Shown here: positions 34,417-43,371 of the stretch, in pieces
Numbering within the stretch: the first letter of the stretch is position 1
Layout of the letters: every line of letters starts with the position of its first letter
DNA from: Azospirillum griseum
GTDB taxonomy: Bacteria > Pseudomonadota > Alphaproteobacteria > Azospirillales > Azospirillaceae
Direction of reading: 5' to 3'
NCBI RefSeq assembly: GCF_003966125.1
Contig: NZ_RXMA01000006.1
Span: forward strand, 46,403-110,402
Length of the DNA stretch: 64,000 nucleotides
The notes under the pieces: generated by a model
Databases searched by the model: none
What the model saw: the letters and a program-made list of their open reading frames with translations, nothing else
Told to the model about the DNA's origin: nothing
Translations under genes and position numbers: made by a program

Positions 34417-35808
34417 ATGACCCCGGCCCCGATGATCCCGGCAACGATGACTCCGGCTTCGACGAACACGCCCCGCGCGCTGCGCCGTTCGGCCCTTCTG
34501 TCCGTTTCGCTGCTTGCTGTGCTTTTGTCGGGCTGCGACACGGTGAGCGATTGGTTTGGCAAGGCGTCGGAACCGCCTCTGCCGGGACAGCGCGTCTCGG
34601 TGCTGACCCGCGAGCGCAAGGTGGAGCCGGACACCCGTCTGGCCGATACCGCCGTGACGGTTCCGTCGCCGGTGGCGAACGCCGCCTGGGCGCAGCCCGG
34701 CGGCGTGCCGGAGCATTCGATGGGCCACCTTGCACTGTCCGCCAACCCGGCCGAGGCGTGGCGCGGCGACGTCGGTGCCGGCTCCAGCAGCTCGCGCGCC
34801 TTGCTGGGCGTGCCGGTGGTGGCCGATGGCCGAATCTTCGCCATGGACGCAGACGCCCGCGTGTCGGCGTTGAACGCGCTGAATGGCGGCGGTCTCTGGC
34901 GCGTTGACACCCGCCCGGAGAATGAGCGGGGCGGAGCGACCGGCGGCGGCGTGGCCTACGCCGATGGCCGTCTGTTCGCCGCAACGGGCTATGCGGAGGT
35001 TCTGGCGCTTGATCCTGCCAACGGCTCGGTGCTGTGGCGCAAGCGCGTGGCCGGTCCGGTGCGCGGCGCGCCCACCGTCCAGGGCGGGCGTGTTCTGGTG
35101 CTGACGCTGGACAACCAGTTGGTCGCCCTGTCGGCCAGCGACGGGACCATCCAATGGTCGCACCAGGGGATTCTGGAAACCGCCGGTCTGCTGGGGGCCG
35201 CCAGTCCGGCGGCGGACGGCACGCTGGTGGTTGCCCCGTATTCGTCGGGAGAGCTGTTCGGCCTGCGTCCGGAGAATGGTCGGGTCATGTGGCAGGAAAG
35301 CCTTGCCGCCATCCGCCGCACCGGTGCCCTGAGCAATCTGGCCGACATTCGCGGCCTGCCGGTGATCGAACGTGGCACGGTGTATGCCATCGGCCATTCG
35401 GGACGCATGGTCGCCATCGATCAGCGCATCGGCAACCGCGTGTGGGAAACCGAGATCGGCGGCATGCAAACGCCCTGGCTGGCCGGGGATTACCTCTATG
35501 TCGTGACCAATGACTCCGAACTGGTGGCCGTCACCCGTCAGGCTGGCCGTGTCCGTTGGGTGGCCCCGCTGGAGCGTTACACCGATCCGAAGGCCAAGAC
35601 CGGCTCCATCGTGTGGGCGGGTCCGGTTCTGGCCGGTGGCCGTCTGTGGGTGGCCGGGTCGAACGGCGTGCTGCTGGGGCTGTCCACCACCAACGGTCAG
35701 GTCGAGGTGACGCGGTCGTTGCCCGCCGCCGCCTTCCTGCCGCCGGTGGTTGCCAACGGCACCCTGATGGTTCTGTGCGACAACGGAACGCTGGTCGCCT
35801 TCCGGTGA
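34417..35808 (+). CDS. bamB: Outer-membrane assembly lipoprotein BamB
   Basis: A 463-residue lipoprotein of the BAM complex that inserts beta-barrel proteins. The lipobox LLSGC puts the lipidated Cys at 40, with signal helix SALLSVSLLAVLLSG. The mature part is a PQQ-like beta-propeller with repeated Ala-Leu-Asx-Gly strands such as DADARVSALNALNGGGLWRV, EVLALDPANGSVLWRKRVAG and NQLVALSASDGTIQWSH. The N-terminal 20 residues before the signal helix are long and Pro/Thr-rich, so an internal Met (6 or 11) might be the true start. It lies between the YfgM-like gene and der. Confidence 0.92.
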   Translation: MTPAPMIPATMTPASTNTPRALRRSALLSVSLLAVLLSGCDTVSDWFGKASEPPLPGQRVSVLTRERKVEPDTRLADTAVTVPSPVANAAWAQPGGVPEHSMGHLALSANPAEAWRGDVGAGSSSSRALLGVPVVADGRIFAMDADARVSALNALNGGGLWRVDTRPENERGGATGGGVAYADGRLFAATGYAEVLALDPANGSVLWRKRVAGPVRGAPTVQGGRVLVLTLDNQLVALSASDGTIQWSHQGILETAGLLGAASPAADGTLVVAPYSSGELFGLRPENGRVMWQESLAAIRRTGALSNLADIRGLPVIERGTVYAIGHSGRMVAIDQRIGNRVWETEIGGMQTPWLAGDYLYVVTNDSELVAVTRQAGRVRWVAPLERYTDPKAKTGSIVWAGPVLAGGRLWVAGSNGVLLGLSTTNGQVEVTRSLPAAAFLPPVVANGTLMVLCDNGTLVAFR

Positions 35809-35938
35809 TCGGGCCGGTGATCGGCCCTTTGGTGGTTGGCGGTCTGTTGATCGGGTGATGGTCGTCGCGTTGTCTGGCGTTTGGTTGTTTGGCGTCGCGT
35901 TTTCTGGTTCCTGTCGGTTTTAGGAGGCCTTTGGCCCC

Positions 35939-37339
35939 ATGTCGTTCACTGTCGTTCTTGTCGGTCGGCCCAATGTGGGCAAATCGACCCTGTTCAACCG
36001 TCTCGCGGGCAAGAAGCTGGCCCTTGTCGACGACACGCCGGGCGTGACCCGCGATTGGCGGTCCGCCCCCGGCCATGTCGGCGGGCTGTCCTTCACCGTG
36101 GTGGACACCGCCGGGTTGGAGGACGTGACCGACGACAGCCTGGAGGCGCGGATGCGCCGCCAGACCGAACAGGCCCTGCAGCGCGCCGACGTCGCGCTGT
36201 TCCTGATCGACGCGCGCGCCGGGGTGACTCCGCTCGACCGGCATTTCGCCGCCATCCTGCGCAAGATGAAGACGCCGGTCCTGCTGGTCGCCAACAAGAC
36301 CGAGGGCAAGGCGTCCAAGTCCGGCCTGTACGAGTCGTTCGAGCTTGGCCTGGGCGAGCCGATCCCGCTGTCGGCCGAGCATGGCGAGGGCATGGCCGAT
36401 CTGGTCCAGGCCCTCATGCCGTTCGCCAAGGAAGACACCGCCGCCCCGACCGATGAACCGGTGGAGGAGGCGACGGGCGACCGTCCCATCGCCATCGGCG
36501 ACCAACCGGAACCCGCCGAGGATCTGAGCAAGCCGATCCAGATCGCCATCGTCGGCCGTCCGAACGTCGGCAAATCCACCTTGCTCAACAGCCTGTTGGG
36601 CGAGGAACGCGTGTTGACCGGCCCGGAAGCCGGGATGACGCGCGACGCCATCAGCGTCGATTGGCAATGGCGTGACCGCCGGTTCAAGCTGGTGGACACC
36701 GCCGGGATGCGCCGCCGCGCCCGCGTCGATGAAAAGGTCGAAAAGCTGGCGGTGGCCGACACGCTGCGCGTCATCCGCATGGCCAACGTCGTGGTTCTGG
36801 TGGTGGACGCCGAGGCGATCCTCGACAAGCAGGATCTGACCATCGCCCGCATGGTGATCGAGGAGGGCCGCTCCCTCGTCATCGCCATCAACAAGTGGGA
36901 CATCGTCGATGACCGCGCCATGGCGCTGCGTCAGGTCGAAGACAAGCTGGAAGCGGGTCTCGGCTACATCAAGGGCGTGAAGGTCGTCACCATTTCCGCC
37001 CTGAAGGGGCAGAAGCTCGACACGCTGCTGGACGGCATCCTGGCGACCTACGCCGTGTGGAATCGCCGCATCACCACCGCCCAGCTCAACCGTTGGATCG
37101 GTGGGGTGCTGGATCACCACCCGCCGCCCCTGATCGAAGGCCGTCGGGTGAAGATCCGGTACGTCACCCAGGTGAAGACGCGTCCGCCGACCTTCGCGTT
37201 GTTCGTCAACAAGCCCTTGGACCTGCCGGAAAGCTATCAGCGTTACCTGATCGCCGACATGCGCAACACGTTCGACCTGCCGGGCGTGCCGTTGCGCCTG
37301 CTGCTGCGCAAGGGGAAAAACCCCTACGCGGACGAGTAA
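35939..37339 (+). CDS. der: GTPase Der (EngA), ribosome biogenesis
   Basis: A 466-residue double GTPase for 50S subunit maturation. The first G domain starts at residue 5 with [16 protein letters not shown], then [14 protein letters not shown] and NKTEG. An acidic linker (about 160-195) leads to the second G domain with [38 protein letters not shown] and NKWD. The C-terminal KH-like domain (about 370-466) follows with [24 protein letters not shown] lies about 11 bases ahead of the ATG. It is 130 bases after bamB, in line with co-transcription. Confidence 0.97.
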   Translation: MSFTVVLVGRPNVGKSTLFNRLAGKKLALVDDTPGVTRDWRSAPGHVGGLSFTVVDTAGLEDVTDDSLEARMRRQTEQALQRADVALFLIDARAGVTPLDRHFAAILRKMKTPVLLVANKTEGKASKSGLYESFELGLGEPIPLSAEHGEGMADLVQALMPFAKEDTAAPTDEPVEEATGDRPIAIGDQPEPAEDLSKPIQIAIVGRPNVGKSTLLNSLLGEERVLTGPEAGMTRDAISVDWQWRDRRFKLVDTAGMRRRARVDEKVEKLAVADTLRVIRMANVVVLVVDAEAILDKQDLTIARMVIEEGRSLVIAINKWDIVDDRAMALRQVEDKLEAGLGYIKGVKVVTISALKGQKLDTLLDGILATYAVWNRRITTAQLNRWIGGVLDHHPPPLIEGRRVKIRYVTQVKTRPPTFALFVNKPLDLPESYQRYLIADMRNTFDLPGVPLRLLLRKGKNPYADE

Positions 37340-37407
37340 CCGTCCGTCGTTCCCTCAAGTCCAGCGGCACACCGTTGTGCCGCAACCGCATGTCGCATTT
37401 TGGATCG

Positions 37408-37441
37408 AATCGCGTCACATCGGAATCGATGTGACGCGATT
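37408..37441. terminator. 14-bp perfect hairpin between der and the convergent HTTM gene
   Basis: Arms 37408-37421 and 37428-37441 (AATCGCGTCACATC and its complement) enclose a six-base GGAATC loop. There is no run of T, but the position between two convergent genes makes a shared transcription stop likely. Confidence 0.6.
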
Positions 37442-37476
37442 GTCTCAAACGGTGCCTTGTGTCGCGGTTTGGGTGG

Positions 37477-38286
37477 TCAGTGGAAGGGTTGACCGGCGGC
37501 CCAGACGATGGCGGGGAAGCTGCACATCCAGGCCCAGACAAAACGGTTCAGGCCGAAGAAGGCGAACACCAGGCCGTGGAAGCACGCGGCGATCAGGCAG
37601 AAGACCAGTGCGTGGGCCGGGTTGACCAGGGCGAAGGGAAAGGCGCATTCCCACAGGATGAAGGCCCATGACCCCAGACAGGCCAACCACGGGCGGCGCA
37701 GCGGGTGGTTGGCGGGCAGGGGGCCGTAGATCGCGCCGTTCAGGAAGATCGTCATGGCGCGACCGCTGCGCCATTCCGGGCGGAAAATCTTGACCCAGCC
37801 GGAGACGAAATACGAGGTCACGGCCTGAAGCGTGATGTACCAGAGACCGGCGCGCACCGCCGTCCCGGTTGTGCCGTTTTCGGCCACGCTGCCGAGATGG
37901 GCGATGAGCAGGCCGGTCAGCACAACCAGCGTCATGAAATCGCTGCCGCCGTTGAAGGCTCCGCGCCAGCGGAGCAGGATCAGCAGATTTCCAAGGAACA
38001 GGAACAGCATCAGGGCGGGCGTGCCGCCGTTCACGATCAGCCACAGCGCGGCCACCAGGCGCAGCAGCAAATGGCATTGGTGGAGCGTCGGCGTGTATAG
38101 CGCATCCAGCACCCGCCGCAGACCGGGCTGTGGGATGTCGTGCCGCAGGATCGACCAGTCCCACAGACCTTGCGGCCCGGTGGCGGCGCGCATCCGAAGA
38201 TACTCCAGGGTCTGGATGCCCAGACTCCAGCCGAACAGGGCCTCCGTCAGGCGCAGCGCGCTGTCCAGGCTCAGGTTGCTCAACAC
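37477..38286 (-). CDS. HTTM-domain membrane protein
   Basis: A 269-residue polytopic protein with the HTTM architecture, horizontally related to the membrane part of vitamin-K-dependent carboxylase. Features: early RLTEALFGWSLGIQTLEYL, the helix LHQCHLLLRLVAALWLIV, the long helix LMLFLFLGNLLILL, the family block YITLQAVTSYFVSGWVKIFR followed by PEWRSGRAM, and late ECAFPFALV. Function in bacteria is unsettled. The GTG start lies inside the stop of the upstream gene (a seven-base overlap), so it is co-translated with that partner. Confidence 0.8.
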   Translation of the reverse strand: MLSNLSLDSALRLTEALFGWSLGIQTLEYLRMRAATGPQGLWDWSILRHDIPQPGLRRVLDALYTPTLHQCHLLLRLVAALWLIVNGGTPALMLFLFLGNLLILLRWRGAFNGGSDFMTLVVLTGLLIAHLGSVAENGTTGTAVRAGLWYITLQAVTSYFVSGWVKIFRPEWRSGRAMTIFLNGAIYGPLPANHPLRRPWLACLGSWAFILWECAFPFALVNPAHALVFCLIAACFHGLVFAFFGLNRFVWAWMCSFPAIVWAAGQPFH

Positions 38287-38792
38287 GCCGTCACCGGGGA
38301 TTGCATCATGGTGTAGGCGTCGCTCAGGCCGTCCGGCCCGTCCAACACCATCCGCAACTCAAACTGCCAATGGCTGAAGCCCCCGTGCTGGACGCGCAAG
38401 TGGTTTTGCACAAGGCGTTCCATCAACGCGTAGGTGACAAGGCCGCGCGGGTCGGCCCCGTCCGGCAGATCGTCCAACGCGCTCCAGAAATGATCGACCA
38501 TGTTCTGCTGACCAAGGCCGAGGTTGGTGTCGGGGTTGTGGACCAGGTGCCACCATCGACGGGTGCGACGCGGGTAGATCAACAGCCAGTCCGACCAGAT
38601 CAGGCCGTCATCCATGCCCTTACGGGCGGACCGTGCCCACAGATGCGGGACATGGCCAACCTGATCGAAGAATTTCCAGTTTGGGAAAAAGGCGCGCAGC
38701 AGAAACAGCCATTGGCTGCGGGCGATTCGGCTTTTGAACAGGATCCCGCCGACCAGAACCGCAAAATACAGCGCCAGAAGGGTTTCGGTCAT
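38280..38792 (-). CDS. Hypothetical protein overlapping the HTTM gene
   Basis: A 170-residue protein I do not recognise. One N-terminal hydrophobic helix (about 3-20, LLALYFAVLVGGILF) is followed by an aromatic-rich soluble part: LLRAFFPNWKFFDQVGHVPH, SDWLLIYPRRTRRWWHLVHN and FSHWQFELRMVLDG. Many W, F and H residues suggest a membrane-surface domain. The last seven bases are shared with the HTTM gene, so the two are co-translated and probably form a complex. The ATG at 38792 was chosen over a frame open to 38927 because the family-like hydrophobic start lies here; no clear ribosome site was found. Confidence 0.65.
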   Translation of the reverse strand: MTETLLALYFAVLVGGILFKSRIARSQWLFLLRAFFPNWKFFDQVGHVPHLWARSARKGMDDGLIWSDWLLIYPRRTRRWWHLVHNPDTNLGLGQQNMVDHFWSALDDLPDGADPRGLVTYALMERLVQNHLRVQHGGFSHWQFELRMVLDGPDGLSDAYTMMQSPVTAC

Positions 38793-38969
38793 CGACGGTG
38801 TCACGCTGGGGTGGGACGCAGGCAACGACAGTAGAGGCAGTGTGCGGGCAGCGTCCAGCGTCGCGGCGGTCCGGTGGCGGAGCTGCGACAACACAGCCCC
38901 ACACAATCCAGTCACGCATTGTCCCACATCCGGGAGCGGAGCAGCCGACGGGTCTGAACGGAGCAGCGC

Positions 38970-39353
38970 TCACCGCTGCATCATCGCGCTTTCCTTCCCG
39001 CAGAGGAAAAACACCTTGTCATAGACCTTCAGCAGCGCGTCGGTCAGTGCCTGCACCTCCGGGCTGGACATGGCGCGGGGCTTGGCCGGATCGACATGCA
39101 GCACGCAACTGTTCTTCACGTCGTTGAAAGCGGCCAGCGCGTGGATGCGGTCGGGGCGGAATTCGTCGGGGAAATTCTCGTCCATCAGCCAGAAGCATTG
39201 AAAATTCCGGCAGGAGGGCGGACGCTCCTCGTACACGGTGCAGCCCTTGCCCTGGTCGCAGGATGCGCACCATTTGGCCGACGGCTTTTTCAGCTCCGGC
39301 ACCCCCATCAATTTGCAGCACAGGGTGCATTCGCCGCAACTGCGGTCGGTCAT
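38970..39353 (-). CDS. YkgJ-type cysteine-cluster protein
   Basis: A 127-residue protein starting MTDRSCGECTLCCKLMGVPE. It carries the CxxCxxCC-like pattern (CGECTLCC), then WCASCDQGKGCTVYEERPPSCRNFQCFW, typical of the YkgJ/UPF0153 family of zinc or iron-sulfur cluster proteins. The role is unknown. The ATG at 39353 follows GGAG; a TTG at 39380 would add nine residues. It starts 28 bases after the stop of the EAL-domain gene on the same strand. Confidence 0.85.
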   Translation of the reverse strand: MTDRSCGECTLCCKLMGVPELKKPSAKWCASCDQGKGCTVYEERPPSCRNFQCFWLMDENFPDEFRPDRIHALAAFNDVKNSCVLHVDPAKPRAMSSPEVQALTDALLKVYDKVFFLCGKESAMMQR

Positions 39354-39380
39354 GGTGGGCGCTCCGGTGGGGGGGATCAA

Positions 39381-41936
39381 TCAGGACGGGGTGGAAACGG
39401 CATCCGGGGCAAGGTCCGCCGCCAGCAACCCTTCGACGATCGTGGCCGGGGCCGGTCGGGCGAAGTGGTAGCCTTGGGCGTATTTGCACATGATGTCGCT
39501 CAGATACCCCGCTTCCTCGGCGTTTTCCACCCCTTCGGCGATGGCGTCCATGTTCAGGATGGTGGCCAGGGTGGCGATCACCTGGACGATGGCCCCGTTG
39601 CCCTGGCCCGAGGAAATGGCCTGAACGAAGCTGCGGTCGATCTTCAACGTGTCCACCGGGAAGCTGTGCAGATAGGCCAGCGAGGAATAGCCGGTGCCGA
39701 AATCGTCGATGGACAGCCGCACGTCCATGTCGCGCAGGCGCTGCATCAGGGCGCGGCACTGCTCCGGATCGGCCATCAGCAGGCTTTCCGTCAATTCCAG
39801 CTTCAGGCTGGACGGTGGAATCGGGGTGGAGGCGAGAAGGTCGGCCACCACCTGGACCAGATCATCGTCCCGGAATTGGCGACCGGAGACGTTGACGCTC
39901 ATGAACAGGGGGGTGGGGTGGGGGAATCGCTCCTGCCAGACGCGCAATTGCTGCGTGGCTTCCCGCAGCGCCCAGCGGCCCATCGGCACAATCAGCCCGG
40001 TTTCCTCGGCCAGCGGAATGAAGTCGTTGGGCGGGACCAGACCGCGTTCGGGATGGTTCCAGCGCATCAGCGCCTCGAACCCGGCGATCCGCCCGGTGCG
40101 CAGCGACACGATGGGCTGATAATAGAGGCAGAGCTGGTCCTGTTCCAACGCCGTTCGCAAGTCGGCCTCGGTCCGCATCAGGATCATGGCCTGACGGCGC
40201 AAATGGCTGTCGAACACGTCGATCCGCGCCCGTCCACCGGTCTTGGCCCGGTACATGGCGAGGCTGGCGTCGCGCAGCATGTCCTCGGCGCGCTCGTAAC
40301 CAGTGGCGCTCAGGGCGACGCCGATGGAGGCGGTCAGCACCACGTCGTGGCCTTCCAGCGTCACCGGCCGGGAAATCGCCTGCGCCATCCGTTCGGCGGC
40401 CCCCAGCGCGTCGCCGACGTCGTCGATCTCGTCGAGCAGCACGGCGAACTCGTCGGCGGTCAGGCGGGCCAGCGTGTCGCCCACCCGGCGGCTGTTGTCC
40501 AGGCGCTTGGCGATGATCTTCAGCAGCCGGTCGCCGGTGGCCGAGCCTAGCGCGTCGTTGATCGCCTTGAAGCGGTCGAGGTCGATCAGCACGGCGGCGA
40601 ATTGGCGGGCACCGGCGCGCCGGTTGCGGTCCAACGCCTGCCCGATGCGGTCCAGCAGCAGGGTGCGGTTGGGCAGCCCGGTCATGCTGTCGTGGAAGGC
40701 GTCGAACAAAAGCTGCTGTTCGGCCTTCTTGCGGGCGGTGATGTCGGTCATCGACCCGGCCATGCGGATGGCGCGTCCGTTCTCATCGCGCACCGCCAGA
40801 CCGCGCACCAGCATCCAGGATTCGCCACCGTCGGCGCGGCGGATGCGGAATTCGTGCTGGAGGTGCTTGCGTTCGCCCGACAGATGCAGGTCGATGGCGG
40901 TGCGGAGGCCTTCCAGGTCGCCAGGAACCACGCGGCTGAACCATTCGGTGATCGTGCTGGACACTTCCGGCTCGTCCAGGGCCAGCATGGCTTTCCAGCG
41001 CGGGGAGTAATAGATCTCACCGGTGGGGATGTTCCAGTCCCACAGCCCATCGGCGGCCCCGGCGGCGGCGAGCGCGTAACGCTCCTCGCTCTGGCGCAGG
41101 CGCTGCTCGGCGGTCTTGCGGTCGGTGATGTCGGATTGGCTGCCGACCAGCCGGGTCGGCGTGCCCGCCGCATCCCGCGCGGCGATGCCCCGGCAGGCGA
41201 ACCAGCGGGTTTCGCCGCTGGCGGTCAGCATCCGGTATTCGGCCTGGAACGCGCCATCGGGCGCATCCTTCAGCGCGTCGAGCGCGCGCAGCAGGTCAGG
41301 GCGGTCGGCGGGATGGACACGGCCCAGCCATTCGTCGGGGCTGTCGGTCAGCCCGTCGTCGGGAATCCCCAGCAAGGACGCCCAGCGCGGCGCGTAATAG
41401 ACCCGGTTGGTCAGGAGATCCCAATCATACAGGCCGTCGTTGCTGGCGGCGGCGGCGAGCGCGTAGCGCTCCTCGCTCTTGCGCAGTGCCTGTTCGGCGC
41501 TCTTGCGGTCAGTGATGTCGGCGACGGAGCCGACCAGCCGCACCGGTTCGCCGTTGGCGTCGCCCACCGCCATGCCACGGCAGACCAGCCACCTCCAGGC
41601 GGGCGTGCCGGTGCCATCGTCCGCGCGGCGCACGCGGTGTTCGATCTGGAAGGGAATGGCCAGCCCGACCATCTGCGCCTCGAACGAGGCGTTCAACCAT
41701 TCGATGTCTTCGGGATGCACCAGGGACAGCCAGTCACCGGGCCGGTTGCCCTCACCAGGGGGCAGTCCGAGGAATCCCTTGAAGCGGGGGGAGAGATACA
41801 GCGTGTCCGTCCGCAGATCCCAATCCCAAACCCCTTCGGAGCCGGCCTTTTCCGCCAGAAGATATCGGTCGATGTTGCTGCCCAAGACCGTCCTGTCAGA
41901 CCTCCCTGCGGTTGACCCGGGTGGTAAAACACCCAC
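39381..41936 (-). CDS. Cyclic-di-GMP protein: three PAS, degenerate GGDEF, intact EAL
   Basis: An 851-residue cytoplasmic protein. Three PAS_3-type units occur at about 25-145, 155-280 and 285-410, each ending in a DITDRK/DITARK motif (SVADITDRK, SQSDITDRK, SMTDITARK), with ExRYALAAA repeats between them. The GGDEF domain (about 420-580, with FDAFHDSMTGLPNRTLLLDR) carries TADEF at the active loop instead of GGDEF, so cyclase activity is doubtful. The EAL domain (about 590-845) keeps EALMRW, NVSGRQF, SIDDFGTGYSSL and AEGVE, so c-di-GMP hydrolysis is likely. The start is a GTG with a weak ribosome site; a shorter form is possible. Confidence 0.9.
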   Translation of the reverse strand: MGVLPPGSTAGRSDRTVLGSNIDRYLLAEKAGSEGVWDWDLRTDTLYLSPRFKGFLGLPPGEGNRPGDWLSLVHPEDIEWLNASFEAQMVGLAIPFQIEHRVRRADDGTGTPAWRWLVCRGMAVGDANGEPVRLVGSVADITDRKSAEQALRKSEERYALAAAASNDGLYDWDLLTNRVYYAPRWASLLGIPDDGLTDSPDEWLGRVHPADRPDLLRALDALKDAPDGAFQAEYRMLTASGETRWFACRGIAARDAAGTPTRLVGSQSDITDRKTAEQRLRQSEERYALAAAGAADGLWDWNIPTGEIYYSPRWKAMLALDEPEVSSTITEWFSRVVPGDLEGLRTAIDLHLSGERKHLQHEFRIRRADGGESWMLVRGLAVRDENGRAIRMAGSMTDITARKKAEQQLLFDAFHDSMTGLPNRTLLLDRIGQALDRNRRAGARQFAAVLIDLDRFKAINDALGSATGDRLLKIIAKRLDNSRRVGDTLARLTADEFAVLLDEIDDVGDALGAAERMAQAISRPVTLEGHDVVLTASIGVALSATGYERAEDMLRDASLAMYRAKTGGRARIDVFDSHLRRQAMILMRTEADLRTALEQDQLCLYYQPIVSLRTGRIAGFEALMRWNHPERGLVPPNDFIPLAEETGLIVPMGRWALREATQQLRVWQERFPHPTPLFMSVNVSGRQFRDDDLVQVVADLLASTPIPPSSLKLELTESLLMADPEQCRALMQRLRDMDVRLSIDDFGTGYSSLAYLHSFPVDTLKIDRSFVQAISSGQGNGAIVQVIATLATILNMDAIAEGVENAEEAGYLSDIMCKYAQGYHFARPAPATIVEGLLAADLAPDAVSTPS

Positions 41937-42630
41937 CCATGATCAACGTGATGTTTGATTCAGTTCGCTCTTCTAATGTTTGTGGCGTTAACGAGCAATC
42001 AAGAGAGGGTTCGGGTATCTCCGGAGGCGATCAATGTCAAGTCCTTGCCGATATTGGCCAACCATTTCGTTAACCAGAGTCTGCCCGCACAATTCATATT
42101 GGCCTGCACAAATGCTGTATCCAGACACGAATGGATGTGGATCGATGCGGGGGCAGTCCCGGTCCGTTGAGGTTCCCCCAAGCCGCAGCGATCGGGTGGC
42201 ATCTGATGGACCAAGCGAAAGCGTGTACGCCGACTCAATCGTTTTGGCAGCACGGCTCATATTCTAATGGGGTTGGAGTGCTTGGCGGTTTGGGTCTGCA
42301 GTTCCTGCGAACAACAAGCCGTTTTGAAACTGCGGACGGTACGTCCGGCGTCCACATGAGACTCTTCAAACCGTGAGTGGGATAAAAGAATCTATTGTAT
42401 ATCAATGTATTCAAGCCACTTCACGGCCCTCCTGAATGCGACTTGGATCCGTTTCGAACCGACGCTCAAACCTGTTAAGTGACTGGATTGAGATCGTGAG
42501 AGAGTGATTACGGAAGCAGCAATCCAGCCGTCCAATCGTATATTTTTTTCCGAATTGATCAAAAATTTCTATCAATCATCTGGAAGGCTGGTCTGGTGAC
42601 GCTGATCTGTTCCTGTTAGAGCTTTTTCGT
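41937..42630. other. 694-bp gene-free, AT-richer region between the EAL gene and recO
   Basis: Base composition drops clearly here, most in 42380-42600. Frames of 60-90 codons occur on both strands but show no hydrophobic, repeat or family pattern and no ribosome site. A GGGGG/CCCCC-flanked segment lies near 42150-42176, and a short ATTGAT/ATCAAT repeat near 42554-42575. It is divergent (EAL leftwards, recO rightwards), so both promoters must lie within. I see no tRNA, IS end or phage gene. Confidence 0.5.
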
Positions 42631-43362
42631 ATGGACTGGAGCGACCGGGGAATCCTTTTGGCGACCCGCCCGCAAGGGGAGGGGTCGGTGGTGGCAACAC
42701 TGCTGGCCCGCAACCATGGGCGGTGCTCTGGCTTGGTTGCCGGGGGGCGGTCGGCCCGGCTGCGCGGCGTGTTGGAGCCGGGCACTCTGCTGGCGGTGCG
42801 CTGGCGCGGGCGGTTGGCCGAGCATCTGGGGCAGTTCACGGTGGAGCCGGAGGCCGCCTACGCCGCGCGCTTTTTCGACGCGGCCCCGCGACTGGCGGCG
42901 CTGTCGAGCGCCTGCGTCTTGTTGGACGCCGCGCTGGCCGATCATGAACCGCACCCCGCGTTGTTCGACGGGCTGCTGGCCCTGTTCGACCTGCTCGACG
43001 GGCCGGTCTGGGCCGAATCCTATGTCCGGTGGGAACTGGGGGTGTTGGCCGAATTGGGATTCGGCCTGGATCTCGACCGTTGCGCGGTGTCGGGGGCGAA
43101 CGACTATCTGGCCTATGTCAGCCCGCGCACCGGGCGCGCCGTCACCGCCTCGGTCGGTGAACCCTACCGCGACCGCCTGTTGCCGTTGCCCGATTTCCTG
43201 GCCGGGCGCGGTGGCGGTGGGCCGGGGGAGGTTCTGGCGGGCTTGCGGTTGACCGGTCATTTTCTGGAACGCCACCTGCTGAACGGCGCGCTGCCGCCCG
43301 CACGGGCGCGCTTGCTGGAACGTTACGCGAACGCGGTGGCGCGCGGCGATCAGATCGGTTAG
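42631..43362 (+). CDS. recO: DNA repair protein RecO
   Basis: A 243-residue mediator of RecFOR recombination, loading RecA on SSB-coated DNA. The N-terminal OB fold starts WSDRGILLATRPQGEGSVVATL and continues to PGTLLAVRWRGRLAEHLGQF. The helical C-terminal part has ALFDGLLALFDLLDG and WELGVLAELGFGLDLDRCAVS, a Cys-poor version of the RecO zinc region. Length and motifs are normal for Alphaproteobacteria. parC follows after nine bases, a conserved pairing. Confidence 0.93.
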   Translation: MDWSDRGILLATRPQGEGSVVATLLARNHGRCSGLVAGGRSARLRGVLEPGTLLAVRWRGRLAEHLGQFTVEPEAAYAARFFDAAPRLAALSSACVLLDAALADHEPHPALFDGLLALFDLLDGPVWAESYVRWELGVLAELGFGLDLDRCAVSGANDYLAYVSPRTGRAVTASVGEPYRDRLLPLPDFLAGRGGGGPGEVLAGLRLTGHFLERHLLNGALPPARARLLERYANAVARGDQIG

Positions 43363-43371
43363 ACAGACGGC

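Noticed and set aside
42131..42376. Possible degraded transposase in the AT-rich gap
   Set aside because: Neither strand gives recognisable transposase motifs, and no terminal repeats were found.
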